This document shows positions 33,948 to 43,500 of a DNA stretch of 64,000 bases, in pieces (position 1 is the first letter of the stretch; the number at the start of each line of letters is the position of its first letter). A model generated the notes under the pieces. The model did no database searches. It saw only the letters and a list, made by a program, of their open reading frames with translations, and was not told the origin of the DNA. The stretch covers positions 105,789 to 169,788 of the forward strand of contig NZ_JBHUMO010000039.1 of the NCBI RefSeq assembly GCF_042685105.1, written 5' to 3'. Both the position numbers and the translations under genes were made by a program. The DNA comes from Enterococcus_G camelliae. GTDB lineage: Bacteria; Bacillota; Bacilli; Lactobacillales; Enterococcaceae.

Positions 33948-34622
33948 ATGATTTCTGATAACTTGCGGAAAGTGGAGCAAGAGGTACAGAAAGCATGTGC
34001 TCTTGCTTCGCGAAAAAGAGAAGAGGTCACTCTGGTAGCAGTAACAAAAACAGTTGATTTGGCAAGCACGATGGCGATTGTTAACCAAGGCGTTACGCAT
34101 TGTGCTGAAAATCGTGTGGAGCCCTTTCTGAGTAAGAAAGCAGCTATGAAAGATCAGTCCAATGTTACTTGGCACTTTATCGGTAATCTCCAACGAAGAA
34201 AAGTAAAAACGGTTATTAATGAAATCGATTATTTTCATGCCCTCGATAGCCTAACATTGGCAGCTGAGATTCAAAAACGTGCGACCAGAAAAATTCGTTG
34301 CTTTATTGAAGTCAACGTTTCAGGAGAAGAAGCAAAACAAGGGATTCAACCTGCTATGCTACAGTCCTTTGTCGAAGAATTAATTGCATATGATAAAATT
34401 GAAATTGTGGGATTGATGACGATGGCCCCTTTTCATTCTTCTGAGATGGAGCAACGAACCATCTTTCATCAATTACATATGATGCAACAATCAATCGCAG
34501 CTCAAAAAATAGTGAATGCGCCCTGTCTTGAACTGAGTATGGGGATGAGCAACGATTTTCCAATCGCAGTCGAAGAGGGTGCGACCTTCATTCGCGTAGG
34601 CTCAGCATTATTTAAAGAATAG
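33948..34622 (+). CDS. ylmE: PLP-binding protein YlmE/YggS family
   Basis: 224 residues, alanine-racemase-like TIM barrel without the second domain. The PLP lysine is in VTLVAVTKTVDLA (about 27-39), with CAENRVEPFLSK, WHFIGNLQRRKVKTV, FIEVNVSGEEAKQGI and LSMGMSNDFPIAVEEGATFIRVG. It handles free pyridoxal phosphate homeostasis; no division role is proven. It follows ftsZ by 14 bases, as in other Firmicutes. Confidence 0.93.
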   Translation: MISDNLRKVEQEVQKACALASRKREEVTLVAVTKTVDLASTMAIVNQGVTHCAENRVEPFLSKKAAMKDQSNVTWHFIGNLQRRKVKTVINEIDYFHALDSLTLAAEIQKRATRKIRCFIEVNVSGEEAKQGIQPAMLQSFVEELIAYDKIEIVGLMTMAPFHSSEMEQRTIFHQLHMMQQSIAAQKIVNAPCLELSMGMSNDFPIAVEEGATFIRVGSALFKE

Positions 34623-34640
34623 AAAAAAGGAGGAAGAAAC

Positions 34641-35267
34641 TTGTCTCTTAAAATGAAGATTTCCAGTTTTTTTGGTCTAGATGACGAAAACTATATGGAT
34701 GATGACCCGTACTTCAATCAACAATCAGAAGCAAGTCAGGTAAGAAGTACCCATCATACAGGTGCCAAAGATGCCTTTACAACTAGAGCAAGCAAAAAGG
34801 TGAACCAACCGACACCGACAGCCTATACAACAAGCAAGCAAAGTAATAAGCAAACACGTCCTATTGCTAGTCAAGAAACTGCTCAGATGAAGCATTATGA
34901 AGAGCGAAAAGGGAATCAAGCTTCGCAGAAAGTAGTTACGATGCAGCCTACATCGCCATCAAAATCAAGACCTCAAGAAAAAAATACTGTCCATTCAAGT
35001 AAAATCATTATCGTCGAACCAAAAGTCTATTCAGAAGCAATGATTATCGCGAAACATGTTATTGGTGGAGAATCTGTATTAGTTAATTTTCATTTAATAG
35101 ATGAACCCCAAGCTCGTAGAATTGTTGATTTTCTAACAGGTGCCGTGTATGCTGAAGATGGCGACATCAAACGAGTAGCTGATGAGATTTTTTTATGTAC
35201 ACCAAAAGGCATTGAAATCGATGGAACTGCACAATCTCTCGTTGATAACAATCTTTTTGATTTATAA
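34641..35267 (+). CDS. sepF: Cell division protein SepF
   Basis: 208 residues. An N-terminal amphipathic helix (SLKMKISSFFGLDDENYM) binds membrane, a long Gln/Ser/Thr-rich linker follows (about 25-120), then the SepF ring-forming domain (about 122-208, KIIIVEPKVYSEAMIIAKHVIGGESVLVNFHL, FLTGAVYAEDGDIKRVADEIFLCTP). It bundles FtsZ filaments. The start is TTG at 34641, eight bases after AAAGGAGG; the ATG at 34653 is too far from it. Confidence 0.94.
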   Translation: MSLKMKISSFFGLDDENYMDDDPYFNQQSEASQVRSTHHTGAKDAFTTRASKKVNQPTPTAYTTSKQSNKQTRPIASQETAQMKHYEERKGNQASQKVVTMQPTSPSKSRPQEKNTVHSSKIIIVEPKVYSEAMIIAKHVIGGESVLVNFHLIDEPQARRIVDFLTGAVYAEDGDIKRVADEIFLCTPKGIEIDGTAQSLVDNNLFDL

Positions 35268-35281
35268 GGGAGGTGCATCTT

Positions 35282-35551
35282 ATTTTAATTTTACAAATTG
35301 TTTCATTACTTAATAAGGCGATTTATTTGTATTCGATATTGCTTGTTATTTACGCACTACTTTCGTGGTTTCCTGGAGCCTATCAAAGCTTTCTAGGCAA
35401 ACTTTTAAACAAAATTTGCGAACCTTATCTTAGTCTATTTGACCATTTGCGATTGCAGATTGGCCCAATTGATTTTACGATTTTTGTAGCAATTATTTTG
35501 TTGGATTTAGCAGGTAAGGGATTAACAATATTGCTGATGATGCTAATTTAG
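35282..35551 (+). CDS. ylmG: YggT-family membrane protein YlmG (possible ATT start)
   Basis: About 89 residues with two membrane helices: the first with IYLYSILLVIYALLSWFPGA (YggT motif), the second near the C-terminus (FTIFVAIILLDLAGKGLTIL), and CEPYLSLFDHLRLQIGPIDF between. The family helps division-site and chromosome organisation in some bacteria and chloroplasts. The only in-frame standard codon upstream, GTG at 35273, lies inside the ribosome site GGGAGGT (35268-35274). ATT at 35282 is eight bases away, where a start should be. As with divIB, the start codon appears non-standard. Confidence 0.88.
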   Translation: MLILQIVSLLNKAIYLYSILLVIYALLSWFPGAYQSFLGKLLNKICEPYLSLFDHLRLQIGPIDFTIFVAIILLDLAGKGLTILLMMLI

Positions 35552-35567
35552 AAAGGAGCATAATACA

Positions 35568-36350
35568 GTGGACGCAAATATCTACCAGCATTTTAGAAAT
35601 GACGAACGTCCATTTATAGATGCTGTGCAAGATTGGATTGAAAAAGTTCAAATGCAGTACGCTCCTTATCTAACTGATTTTCTCGATCCGCGGCAAGCTT
35701 TCATCCTGGAAACGATTGTTCGCCAACAATCTGATCTACAGTTTCAGTTTTATGGTGGATATGAGCAAGCTGAAAGAACACGATGTCTGATTTATCCCGA
35801 TTACTATACACCTGTACAAGATGAGTTTGATATTATACTTTTTGAAATCAAGTATCCCGAAAAATTTACCCAACTTTCGCATGGGAAGATTCTAGGCACA
35901 CTAGTGCATTCCGGTATGAAGCGCGAATTTTTTGGTGATATCATTTCTGATGGCCAACAATGGCAAGTTTTTGTTGCTAAAGAAGTGCAGAACTATGTCC
36001 AATTGCAAGTGACAAAAATGGGCTCTGTTCATATTCGATTAATCGAAAAGAATTATACAGAAGTGCTGTCCCCAAAAGATGCTTGGCTAGAGGAAGCAAC
36101 AACAGTTAGTTCCATGCGTCTAGATACAGTCATTGCCAGTGTTTTTTCAATTTCACGACAGCGCTCAAAACTGTTAATCGAAACGGGAAAAGTAAAGGTA
36201 AACTGGCGAGTAGCCGAACGTCCGGATTTTATGTTAGAATTATTAGACATTGTATCGATTCGAGGCTTTGGCCGTTTGCAAATTCAAAAGCAGGGTGGTA
36301 CAACGAAAAAAGAAAAGATTCGTTTGGCAATCGGAGTATTGCGTAAATAA
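35568..36350 (+). CDS. ylmH: S4-domain RNA-binding protein YlmH
   Basis: 260 residues: an N-terminal domain of the YlmH family (about 1-170) and a C-terminal S4 domain (about 178-245, SSMRLDTVIASVFSISRQRSKLLIETGKVKVNW) with a basic end. Recent work on Firmicutes YlmH links it to rescue of obstructed ribosomal subunits; older texts list it as division-associated because of position. GAAAGGAG lies 9 bases before the GTG start. Confidence 0.92.
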   Translation: MDANIYQHFRNDERPFIDAVQDWIEKVQMQYAPYLTDFLDPRQAFILETIVRQQSDLQFQFYGGYEQAERTRCLIYPDYYTPVQDEFDIILFEIKYPEKFTQLSHGKILGTLVHSGMKREFFGDIISDGQQWQVFVAKEVQNYVQLQVTKMGSVHIRLIEKNYTEVLSPKDAWLEEATTVSSMRLDTVIASVFSISRQRSKLLIETGKVKVNWRVAERPDFMLELLDIVSIRGFGRLQIQKQGGTTKKEKIRLAIGVLRK

Positions 36351-36369
36351 TAATAAAGAGGTGTAAAAA

Positions 36370-37098
36370 ATGGCATTAACCCCATTAGATATTCAAAATA
36401 AAAGTTTTCCAACCAAAATGCGTGGCTATGAAAAAAGTGAAGTAGATGATTTTTTAGATTTAGTTGTTCGAGATTATGAAGCAGCTGTACAGAAAAATCG
36501 TGAACTAGAAAAAACATTAAAACATGCAGAAGAAAAACTAGAATACTTTAATGAACTAAAAGATGCACTGAATCAGTCAATTATTGTAGCACAAGATACA
36601 GCAGATAAAGTGAAATCAAGTGCAAGTAAAGAGTCCGAAGTCTTGGTGACAGCTGCACAAAATCGAGCGGATGAATTAATTTCGAATGCTGAAAAACGTG
36701 CGCATTCCTTAACTACGGCAGCGGAAGATAAAGCAAAAGAAATTCTAACAGAAGCAACTGAAAATGCACGTCAATTAGTAACTGAAACCAATGATTTAAA
36801 GAAAAAAACAAGAGTATTCCACAGCAACTTATCACTAATGTTAGAATCACAATTGGAACAAGTGAAAAGTCCAGAATGGGAAGAAATATTAAAACCTTTT
36901 TCTAGCTATGTTCAAGACAGTCACTCAGTAATACGCGAAGTATTATCAAAAGAACTTGACAATGAAAAAGAAGATGCAGTAAACTCAGAACAAGTAGCTG
37001 CGGCAATGGAGCAACCGGTTATTGAAGAAGAACCGATTGTCGTGGTGGACGCAACTGAGAAAATTATTGATATTCCAGAACCAGAAAGTAATAACTAA
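36370..37098 (+). CDS. divIVA: Cell division initiation protein DivIVA
   Basis: 242 residues. The N-terminal membrane-curvature domain MALTPLDIQNKSFPTKMRGYEKSEVDDFLDLVVRDYE (about 1-37) is followed by coiled coil to about residue 165 and an acidic Val/Glu-rich tail. It marks division sites and poles and organises wall synthesis in cocci. AGAGGTGTAAAA precedes the ATG. It is the last gene of the cluster before the ileS leader. Confidence 0.96.
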   Translation: MALTPLDIQNKSFPTKMRGYEKSEVDDFLDLVVRDYEAAVQKNRELEKTLKHAEEKLEYFNELKDALNQSIIVAQDTADKVKSSASKESEVLVTAAQNRADELISNAEKRAHSLTTAAEDKAKEILTEATENARQLVTETNDLKKKTRVFHSNLSLMLESQLEQVKSPEWEEILKPFSSYVQDSHSVIREVLSKELDNEKEDAVNSEQVAAAMEQPVIEEEPIVVVDATEKIIDIPEPESNN

Positions 37099-37136
37099 GA
37101 CACATAATAGAACAGCAATTTGGATATATTTTTTTA

Positions 37137-37333
37137 AGCGAGTTGGTGATGGTGTAAGACTGACAAACCCTGTATCTAAATGATCCTCTATTCAGTTTTG
37201 TTTCTGAAAGATAAGTAAGAAACAACGAGTAATCTCGTTAACGATTACTAAAGCAAATAGTTGCTACTATTTGAAACATTGGGTGGTACCACGAGAAATT
37301 CGTCCCTTCATACTTGTATGAAGGGCTTTTTTT
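37137..37333 (+). promoter_or_regulatory. T-box leader controlling ileS
   Basis: The conserved T-box TTGGGTGGTACCACG (37279-37293) pairs with the NCCA end of uncharged tRNA. A probable isoleucine specifier ATC is at 37174-37176 within stem I. The terminator arms CCCTTCATAC (37304-37313) and GTATGAAGGG (37316-37325) are followed by CTTTTTTT. Low charging of tRNA-Ile should favour the antiterminator and switch on ileS. Stem I limits are approximate. Confidence 0.92.
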
Positions 37334-37410
37334 GTTTATCAGATGAAGCCCATTGGTTAGCGTGAGAAAATTAAAAAAAAAAATTGAGAAAAAAGATTGG
37401 AGCGAATAGC

Positions 37411-40203
37411 ATGAAAATGAAAGAAACCTTGCATCTTGGAAAAACTGCTTTTCCAATGCGTGGCAATTTGCCAAATCGTGAAGTTGAATGGCAAAAAGAA
37501 TGGGAAGAAAATGATCTCTACCGCTTAAGACAAGAAAAAAATGAAGGGAAACCAACTTTTGTCTTACATGATGGTCCTCCTTATGCCAATGGAAATATCC
37601 ATTTAGGTCATTCCTTAAATAAAATTAGTAAAGACATTATCGTGCGCTCTAAATCAATGTCTGGTTTTCGTTCTCCATATGTTCCTGGTTGGGATACTCA
37701 TGGCCTGCCAATTGAACAAGTCCTAACCAATAAAGGCATCAAACGCAAAGAAATGACGATGGCAGAATACCGCCAAAAATGTTACGACTACGCGTTAACA
37801 CAAGTTGACAAACAACGTGCCGACTTTAAACGTTTAGGTGTATCTGGAGATTGGAATCATCCATATATTACGCTTACACCTGATTATGAAGCAGCTGAAA
37901 TTCGCGTATTTGGTAAAATGGCTGAAAAAGGCTATATTTACAAAGGATTGAAACCTATTTACTGGTCACCATCAAGTGAATCCTCATTAGCTGAAGCCGA
38001 AATTGAATACAAGGACGTGAAATCACCATCGATTTATGTTGCTTTTGATGTGGTGGATGGCAAAGGAATTCTAAATTCGGATACAGCCTTGATTATTTGG
38101 ACAACAACTCCTTGGACCATTCCTGCTAACTTAGGAATTTCAGTGAATCCTAAGTACACATACGTTCAAATTGAAGCAGATGGTCGTAAGTTTGTAGTGG
38201 CAAAAGATTTATTGGAAAGTGTTACGAAAGAAATTGGTTGGGAAAACGTTACCGTTCTGAAAGAAATTCCTGGAAAAGAAATGGATCGAATGACTGCTCA
38301 ACATCCATTATATGATCGGACCTCTTTAGTGATGGTTGGAGATCATGTCACATTAGATGCTGGTACTGGTTTAGTTCATACGGCTCCTGGACATGGGGAA
38401 GATGACTTTATTATTGGGAAAAAATATCATTTGGACATTTTATCACCAATTGATAGCCGTGGTTGCTTCACCGATGAAGCCCCTGGTTTTGAAGGTCTCT
38501 TTTATGAAAAAGCCAACCCTATTGTGACAGAAAAATTAGAAGAAAAAGGTGCTTTACTAAAACTTGATTTCTTTACCCACAGCTATCCGCATGATTGGCG
38601 GACAAAAAAACCAGTTATCTTCCGAGCTACGCCACAATGGTTTGCATCGATTGATAAATTCCGCCAAGATATTTTGAATGAAGTTGATAAAGTCAACTGG
38701 ATTATTCCATGGGGAAAAACACGTTTGCACAATATGATTCGTGACCGTGGGGACTGGGTTATTTCTCGTCAACGAGCTTGGGGTGTTCCATTACCAGTTT
38801 TTTATGCGGAAAATGGTGAAGCGATTTTGACACCAGAAACCATTGAGCATGTGGCACAACTCTTCGGTGAATTTGGCTCAAATGTTTGGTTTGAACGAGA
38901 AGCGAAGGATCTATTGCCTGCAGGTTTCACACATCCGGGTTCACCAAATGGATTGTTTACAAAAGAAACAGATATTATGGATGTTTGGTTTGATTCAGGA
39001 TCTTCGCATGAAGCAGTTCTACGCCAACGACCAGAATTAACTTTCCCAGCTGATATGTATTTGGAAGGTTCTGACCAATACCGTGGTTGGTTTAACTCAA
39101 GTATTACAACCAGTGTTGCAATCAATGGTGTAGCGCCGTACAAAGCGGTTCTTTCTCAAGGATTTACTTTGGATGGCGAAGGACGTAAAATGAGTAAATC
39201 GCTAGGAAATACGATTCTTCCAGAGAAGGTTATCAATCAAATGGGAGCGGACATTCTTCGTTTATGGGTAAGTAGTGTGGATTATGAATCAGATGTCCGA
39301 GTATCGATGGATATCTTAAGTCAAGTTTCTGAAGTCTATCGAAAAATCCGTAATACCATGCGTTTCTTATTAGCTAATACCGAGGATTTTGATCCAGTAA
39401 AAGATAATGTGGCTTACGATGACTTGCGTTCTGTTGATAAGTATATGACGGTTCGCTTGAATCAAGTAATCAAAGAAATTCGTGAAAAAGGATATGAAAC
39501 GTATAATTTCTTACACATCTATCGCACTGTGATTAATTTCTTAACTGTTGATTTGTCCTCTTTCTATTTGGACTTTGCAAAAGATGTCGTGTACATTGAG
39601 GCTGAGAATAATCATGATCGTCGTTGTATGCAAACTGTTTTTTATCAAACAGCAGTGGCATTAACCAAGTTATTAACGCCCATCATCCCACATACGGCAG
39701 AAGAAATTTGGTCTTATTTAAAAGAAGACGATCAATATGTTCAATTGGCAGAATTTCCTGAATTCCAAGAATTTGCAAATCAAGATGAACTTTTAGATAC
39801 ATGGTCTGCCTTTTTGGACTTCCGTGACAAAGTACTCAAAGCTCTAGAAGTTGCACGAAATGAAAAACAAATTGGGAAATCAATGGAAGCAAAAGTAACG
39901 ATTTATCCGAGTGAACAAGTTGCGACTCTCCTAAAAGCAGTCGATAGCAATTTAGCACAGTTATTAATTGTTTCTCCAGACTTTTTTGACGTACGTCCAG
40001 TTGGTGAACCTGCTCCAAGTAATGCACAAAGCTTTGATGACGTAGCCATTCTTGTAGAAAAAGCAGAAGGCGTTGTCTGTGACCGTTGCCGCCAAATGAA
40101 AACACATGTAGGCGCTCATGAAGAGTTACCAACACTTTGTGATCACTGTGCAGAAGTAGTGTTATCAGAGTTTCCTGATGCTGTTGCACAAGGATTTGAA
40201 TAA
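37411..40203 (+). CDS. ileS: Isoleucyl-tRNA synthetase
   Basis: 930 residues, class I. The HIGH motif occurs as GNIHLGHSLN (about 64-73), the editing domain is central (TTTPWTIPANLG, HTAPGHGEDDF), KMSKS occurs as GRKMSKSLGN, and the C-terminal zinc finger is CDRCRQMKTHVGAHEELPTLCDHC. The open frame extends to a TTG at 37384, but the ATG at 37411 has TTGGAGCGAATAGC before it and gives the standard start. Expression is set by the T-box leader upstream. Confidence 0.97.
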   Translation: MKMKETLHLGKTAFPMRGNLPNREVEWQKEWEENDLYRLRQEKNEGKPTFVLHDGPPYANGNIHLGHSLNKISKDIIVRSKSMSGFRSPYVPGWDTHGLPIEQVLTNKGIKRKEMTMAEYRQKCYDYALTQVDKQRADFKRLGVSGDWNHPYITLTPDYEAAEIRVFGKMAEKGYIYKGLKPIYWSPSSESSLAEAEIEYKDVKSPSIYVAFDVVDGKGILNSDTALIIWTTTPWTIPANLGISVNPKYTYVQIEADGRKFVVAKDLLESVTKEIGWENVTVLKEIPGKEMDRMTAQHPLYDRTSLVMVGDHVTLDAGTGLVHTAPGHGEDDFIIGKKYHLDILSPIDSRGCFTDEAPGFEGLFYEKANPIVTEKLEEKGALLKLDFFTHSYPHDWRTKKPVIFRATPQWFASIDKFRQDILNEVDKVNWIIPWGKTRLHNMIRDRGDWVISRQRAWGVPLPVFYAENGEAILTPETIEHVAQLFGEFGSNVWFEREAKDLLPAGFTHPGSPNGLFTKETDIMDVWFDSGSSHEAVLRQRPELTFPADMYLEGSDQYRGWFNSSITTSVAINGVAPYKAVLSQGFTLDGEGRKMSKSLGNTILPEKVINQMGADILRLWVSSVDYESDVRVSMDILSQVSEVYRKIRNTMRFLLANTEDFDPVKDNVAYDDLRSVDKYMTVRLNQVIKEIREKGYETYNFLHIYRTVINFLTVDLSSFYLDFAKDVVYIEAENNHDRRCMQTVFYQTAVALTKLLTPIIPHTAEEIWSYLKEDDQYVQLAEFPEFQEFANQDELLDTWSAFLDFRDKVLKALEVARNEKQIGKSMEAKVTIYPSEQVATLLKAVDSNLAQLLIVSPDFFDVRPVGEPAPSNAQSFDDVAILVEKAEGVVCDRCRQMKTHVGAHEELPTLCDHCAEVVLSEFPDAVAQGFE

Positions 40204-40217
40204 AAAGTAAGCAAATA

Positions 40218-40303
40218 AGGAAGACAATTTGATGAATGGTTGTTTAAAAGAGTGAAAATCAAACGTTCTCTTGCAGCCATTCTTTAAAAAGTCTCCTTTT
40301 TTT
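40218..40303 (+). terminator. Possible long hairpin terminator after ileS
   Basis: Nested arms: AAGGAAGAC/GTCTCCTT outside and GAATGGTTG (40234-40242)/CAGCCATTC (40274-40282) inside, followed by a seven-T run ending near 40303. The two stems are separated by an A-rich bulge, so the element is less certain than the hairpin at 40322. Confidence 0.45.
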
Positions 40304-40321
40304 ATTAGTCTATACCATTTA

Positions 40322-40346
40322 AAGATGTTCTTTTGAGCATCTTTTT
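40322..40346 (+). terminator. Terminator after ileS
   Basis: Arms AAGATGTTC (40322-40330) and GAGCATCTT (40335-40343) with a TTTT loop and following T residues. Confidence 0.7.
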
Positions 40347-40360
40347 GCTTACAACATTAA

Positions 40361-40381
40361 AAATGAGAACGATTCTCATTT
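40361..40381. promoter_or_regulatory. Fur-like palindrome upstream of gltB
   Basis: Perfect 9-bp arms AAATGAGAA (40361-40369) and TTCTCATTT (40373-40381) around CGA. The core TGAGAAC-G-ATTCTCA has the 7-1-7 form of a Fur box. It is not followed by a T run. The downstream genes encode Fe-S enzymes, which suits iron control. Binding is inferred only. Confidence 0.6.
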
Positions 40382-40555
40382 ATTTTCGACAAAAATTTAT
40401 GGAAAATTTTCAAAAAATGTGTAAACTGGTTATTACATTGATAATTCTAACAGTTTGGTAAAAAAAATAAGTTTTATTCTATCTGAATTTTAATTTATTC
40501 TTTTTTTAGACCGAAATAGTCTGAATTTTCAAATAATCACAAGAGGGTGTGTCTC

Positions 40556-43500
40556 ATGAACGAAACAATGATGAATGGCAAACAACAGCAGACAATGTAT
40601 GATCCTTCTTTTGAAAAAGATGCATGTGGAATGGGATTTATCGCAAATCGTCACGGTGAGTCTTCTCATCGCTTGGTTGATTATGCGTTGACAATGTTAG
40701 AACGTATGAATCATCGTGGTGGAACGGGTGCTGAACCAGATACAGGCGATGGTGCGGGAATCTTAATGGCTATTCCAGATTCTTTTTTTCAAAAGAAAGC
40801 CAAAGAAGAGGGGATTCTTCTGCCTGAAAAGGGTGACTATGCAATAGCAATGCTTTTTTTACCGAAAGAAGAAGAATTTAAGCATGAATTGCAACGTGCG
40901 CTGACGACAGATATCCAGCATGCAGGTTTTCGAGTTGTATGGACTAGAGATGTTCCGTATGCCTTTTCTAACTGTGGACCGGGTGCGCAAAAGGTTATGC
41001 CTAGTTTTGTGCAACTATTTATCGAAAAACCATTAGATGTTGCTGCCGGTCGTGATTTTGAGGATCAACTGTTTCGTTTGCGTCGGAAAATTGAAAAAGA
41101 ATACCATGCAAATGAGTTAACCATTTGTAGTCTGTCAAGTAAAACAGTTGTTTACAAGGGAATGTTACATGCCTACCAAGTACGTTTATTCTACAAAGAC
41201 TTGCAAGATCCAACGATTGCTACAAGCATTGCGTTGATTCATTCTCGTTTTTCGACAAATACGTTTCCAAGTTGGAATCGGGCACAGCCGTTTCGTTTTC
41301 TGGCACATAACGGTGAGATTAATACCTTACGGGGGGCAGAAAATTGGATGCATAGCCACCAAATTGAAATGTATGATGAGGAAAACTCCGATTCTGCCAA
41401 ATTAGAAAACTGTATGGAGTATTTGTATCGCAATGGACGGGATATTCCGCAAGCACTAATGATGATGGTTCCTGAAGCATGGGGTGAGGAAGCGAATCTT
41501 AGTCCGGAATTGACCGCTTTTAATGAGTATAATGCTAGTTTTATGGCACCATGGGATGGACCGGCCGCATTGTGTTTTACGGATGGTGAAATGGTGGGAG
41601 CTGCACTGGATCGAAACGGATTACGCCCTTCTCGATACTCGATAACCAAAGATGGTTTGGTAGTGGTCGCATCTGAGTCAGGTGTGGTCGATCTTGAACC
41701 ATCATCGGTCATTGAAAAAGGTGTTTTAGGTCCGGCAAATGTCTTTTTGGTGGATACAACAACAGGTAAGGTATTACATAATGAAGAAATAAAAGCACAC
41801 TATGCGAAAAAACACCCGTACAAAAAATGGGTAAAAAATCAATTGCTTTCTTTGGATATGTTAGCAGCTCATTCTGAAAAAGAACTCAGTTTATCAGAAT
41901 CAGAGCTATTGAAACTGTGGAAGTTAAATGGCTATACAGATGAAATTATCCGTACGCTCATTATTCCAATGGCTAAAAAAGGGGAAGAACCAGTTATTTC
42001 TATGGGATTTGATGCTCCGTTAGCAGTGCTAAGTGAAAAACCGCAATCGTTATTTACCTATTTTAAACAACAATTTGCCCAAGTTACGAACCCCCCAATT
42101 GATGCCATTCGGGAAAAACTAGTCATTGGTACCGAGCTGTTTCTTGGAAGAGATTCCGATATTCGACAAGATATTCCCGAAAACTGTCGTAAGCTGAAAG
42201 TACCTAGTCCTGTTCTATCGACGGAAGACTTTTTAAAAATCAAACAAATGAAACGTAAATATCAACAATCGGCTACCCAATCCATTCTTTATGAGTACCA
42301 GGAAGATCGAAGAAATAGTTTGCGTCAAGCAATGGAAACCCTTTGTCGAGAAGCGGAAGCGAAGATTGATCAAGGGGCGACAGTCATCATTTTGACTGAT
42401 CGCAATCGTCAAGAAGGGAAAATGGCTATTCCAATTCTATTAGCCGTGTCTGGTTTGCATAATTATTTGGTTAGTCAAGGGAAAGGTTCATTGGTTTCGA
42501 TTGTGGCGGATACCGCTGAAGCATGCGAAGTTCATCATTTTGCCATGTTGATTGGTTACGGTGCCGGTGCAATCCACCCTTATGGAGCGTATGAAACATT
42601 AAATTACTACCATTTGTCTGACAAGATCGAATCTTACCGTAAGGCCTGCGAAAAGGGAATTGTCAAGATTATGTCGCGAATGGGAATATCCACTGTTGCC
42701 GGTTATCAAGGGGCACAACTATTTGAAGCAGTCGGCATCTCTAAGGCTGTCATTGATGAATTCTTTACCGGAACTTCGTCGCGAATAGGCGGTCTTTCAT
42801 TGGAACAAATTGAAGAGGAATATTTGAAACGCTATGAGTCTGCTTACGGTGAAAAAGCCAATGACTATTTGCCTTCAGGAGGAAGTTTTCAATTTAAGGA
42901 AGACGGCGAACATCATTTGTATAATCCGCGAACAATCTACAATTTTCAACGAGCTGTTCGAACAGGAGACTACCAACTTTACAAAGAATATGCGAATCAA
43001 ATGAATCATGAAGCTTTAGAATCTCCAACTACACTGCGAGCAATGTGGGAATTCAAACGAAATCGCCAACCGATTAAAATTGATGAAGTTGAGCCTGCTG
43101 AGCGGATTGTCAAACGTTTTAAAGTCGGAGCGATGTCTTATGGTTCCTTGAGTGAGGAAGCCCATAAATGCATTGCTGAAGCCATGAATCGCATTGGTGC
43201 CAAATCCAATAGTGGTGAAGGTGGCGAACACCGAAATCGTTTCAAACCCGAAGCGAGTGGGGTTCATTATAATAGCAAGATTAAACAAGTTGCTTCAGGA
43301 CGTTTTGGCGTAAATGCTGAATACTTGATGAGCGCTGAGGAAATTCAAATCAAAATGGCACAAGGAGCAAAACCTGGTGAAGGTGGTCAATTGCCGGGAA
43401 ACAAAGTCTTTCCATGGGTTGCGGAAATTCGTGGTTCGACACCTGGCGTTCGGTTGATTTCACCACCACCACATCATGACATTTACTCGATTGAGGATTT

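Larger units (their letters stand above)
40204..40555. other. Intergenic region ileS-gltB
   Basis: 352 AT-rich bases without a credible gene. It contains two hairpins (40218-40303 and 40322-40346), a Fur-like palindrome (40361-40381) and then about 170 bases of very A/T-rich leader to gltB. No convincing -35/-10 pair was found. Confidence 0.6.

Noticed and set aside
40361..40381. Fur-like palindrome as a terminator
   Set aside because: The stem is AT-rich, has a 3-base loop and no following T run; a stronger terminator lies at 40322-40346.
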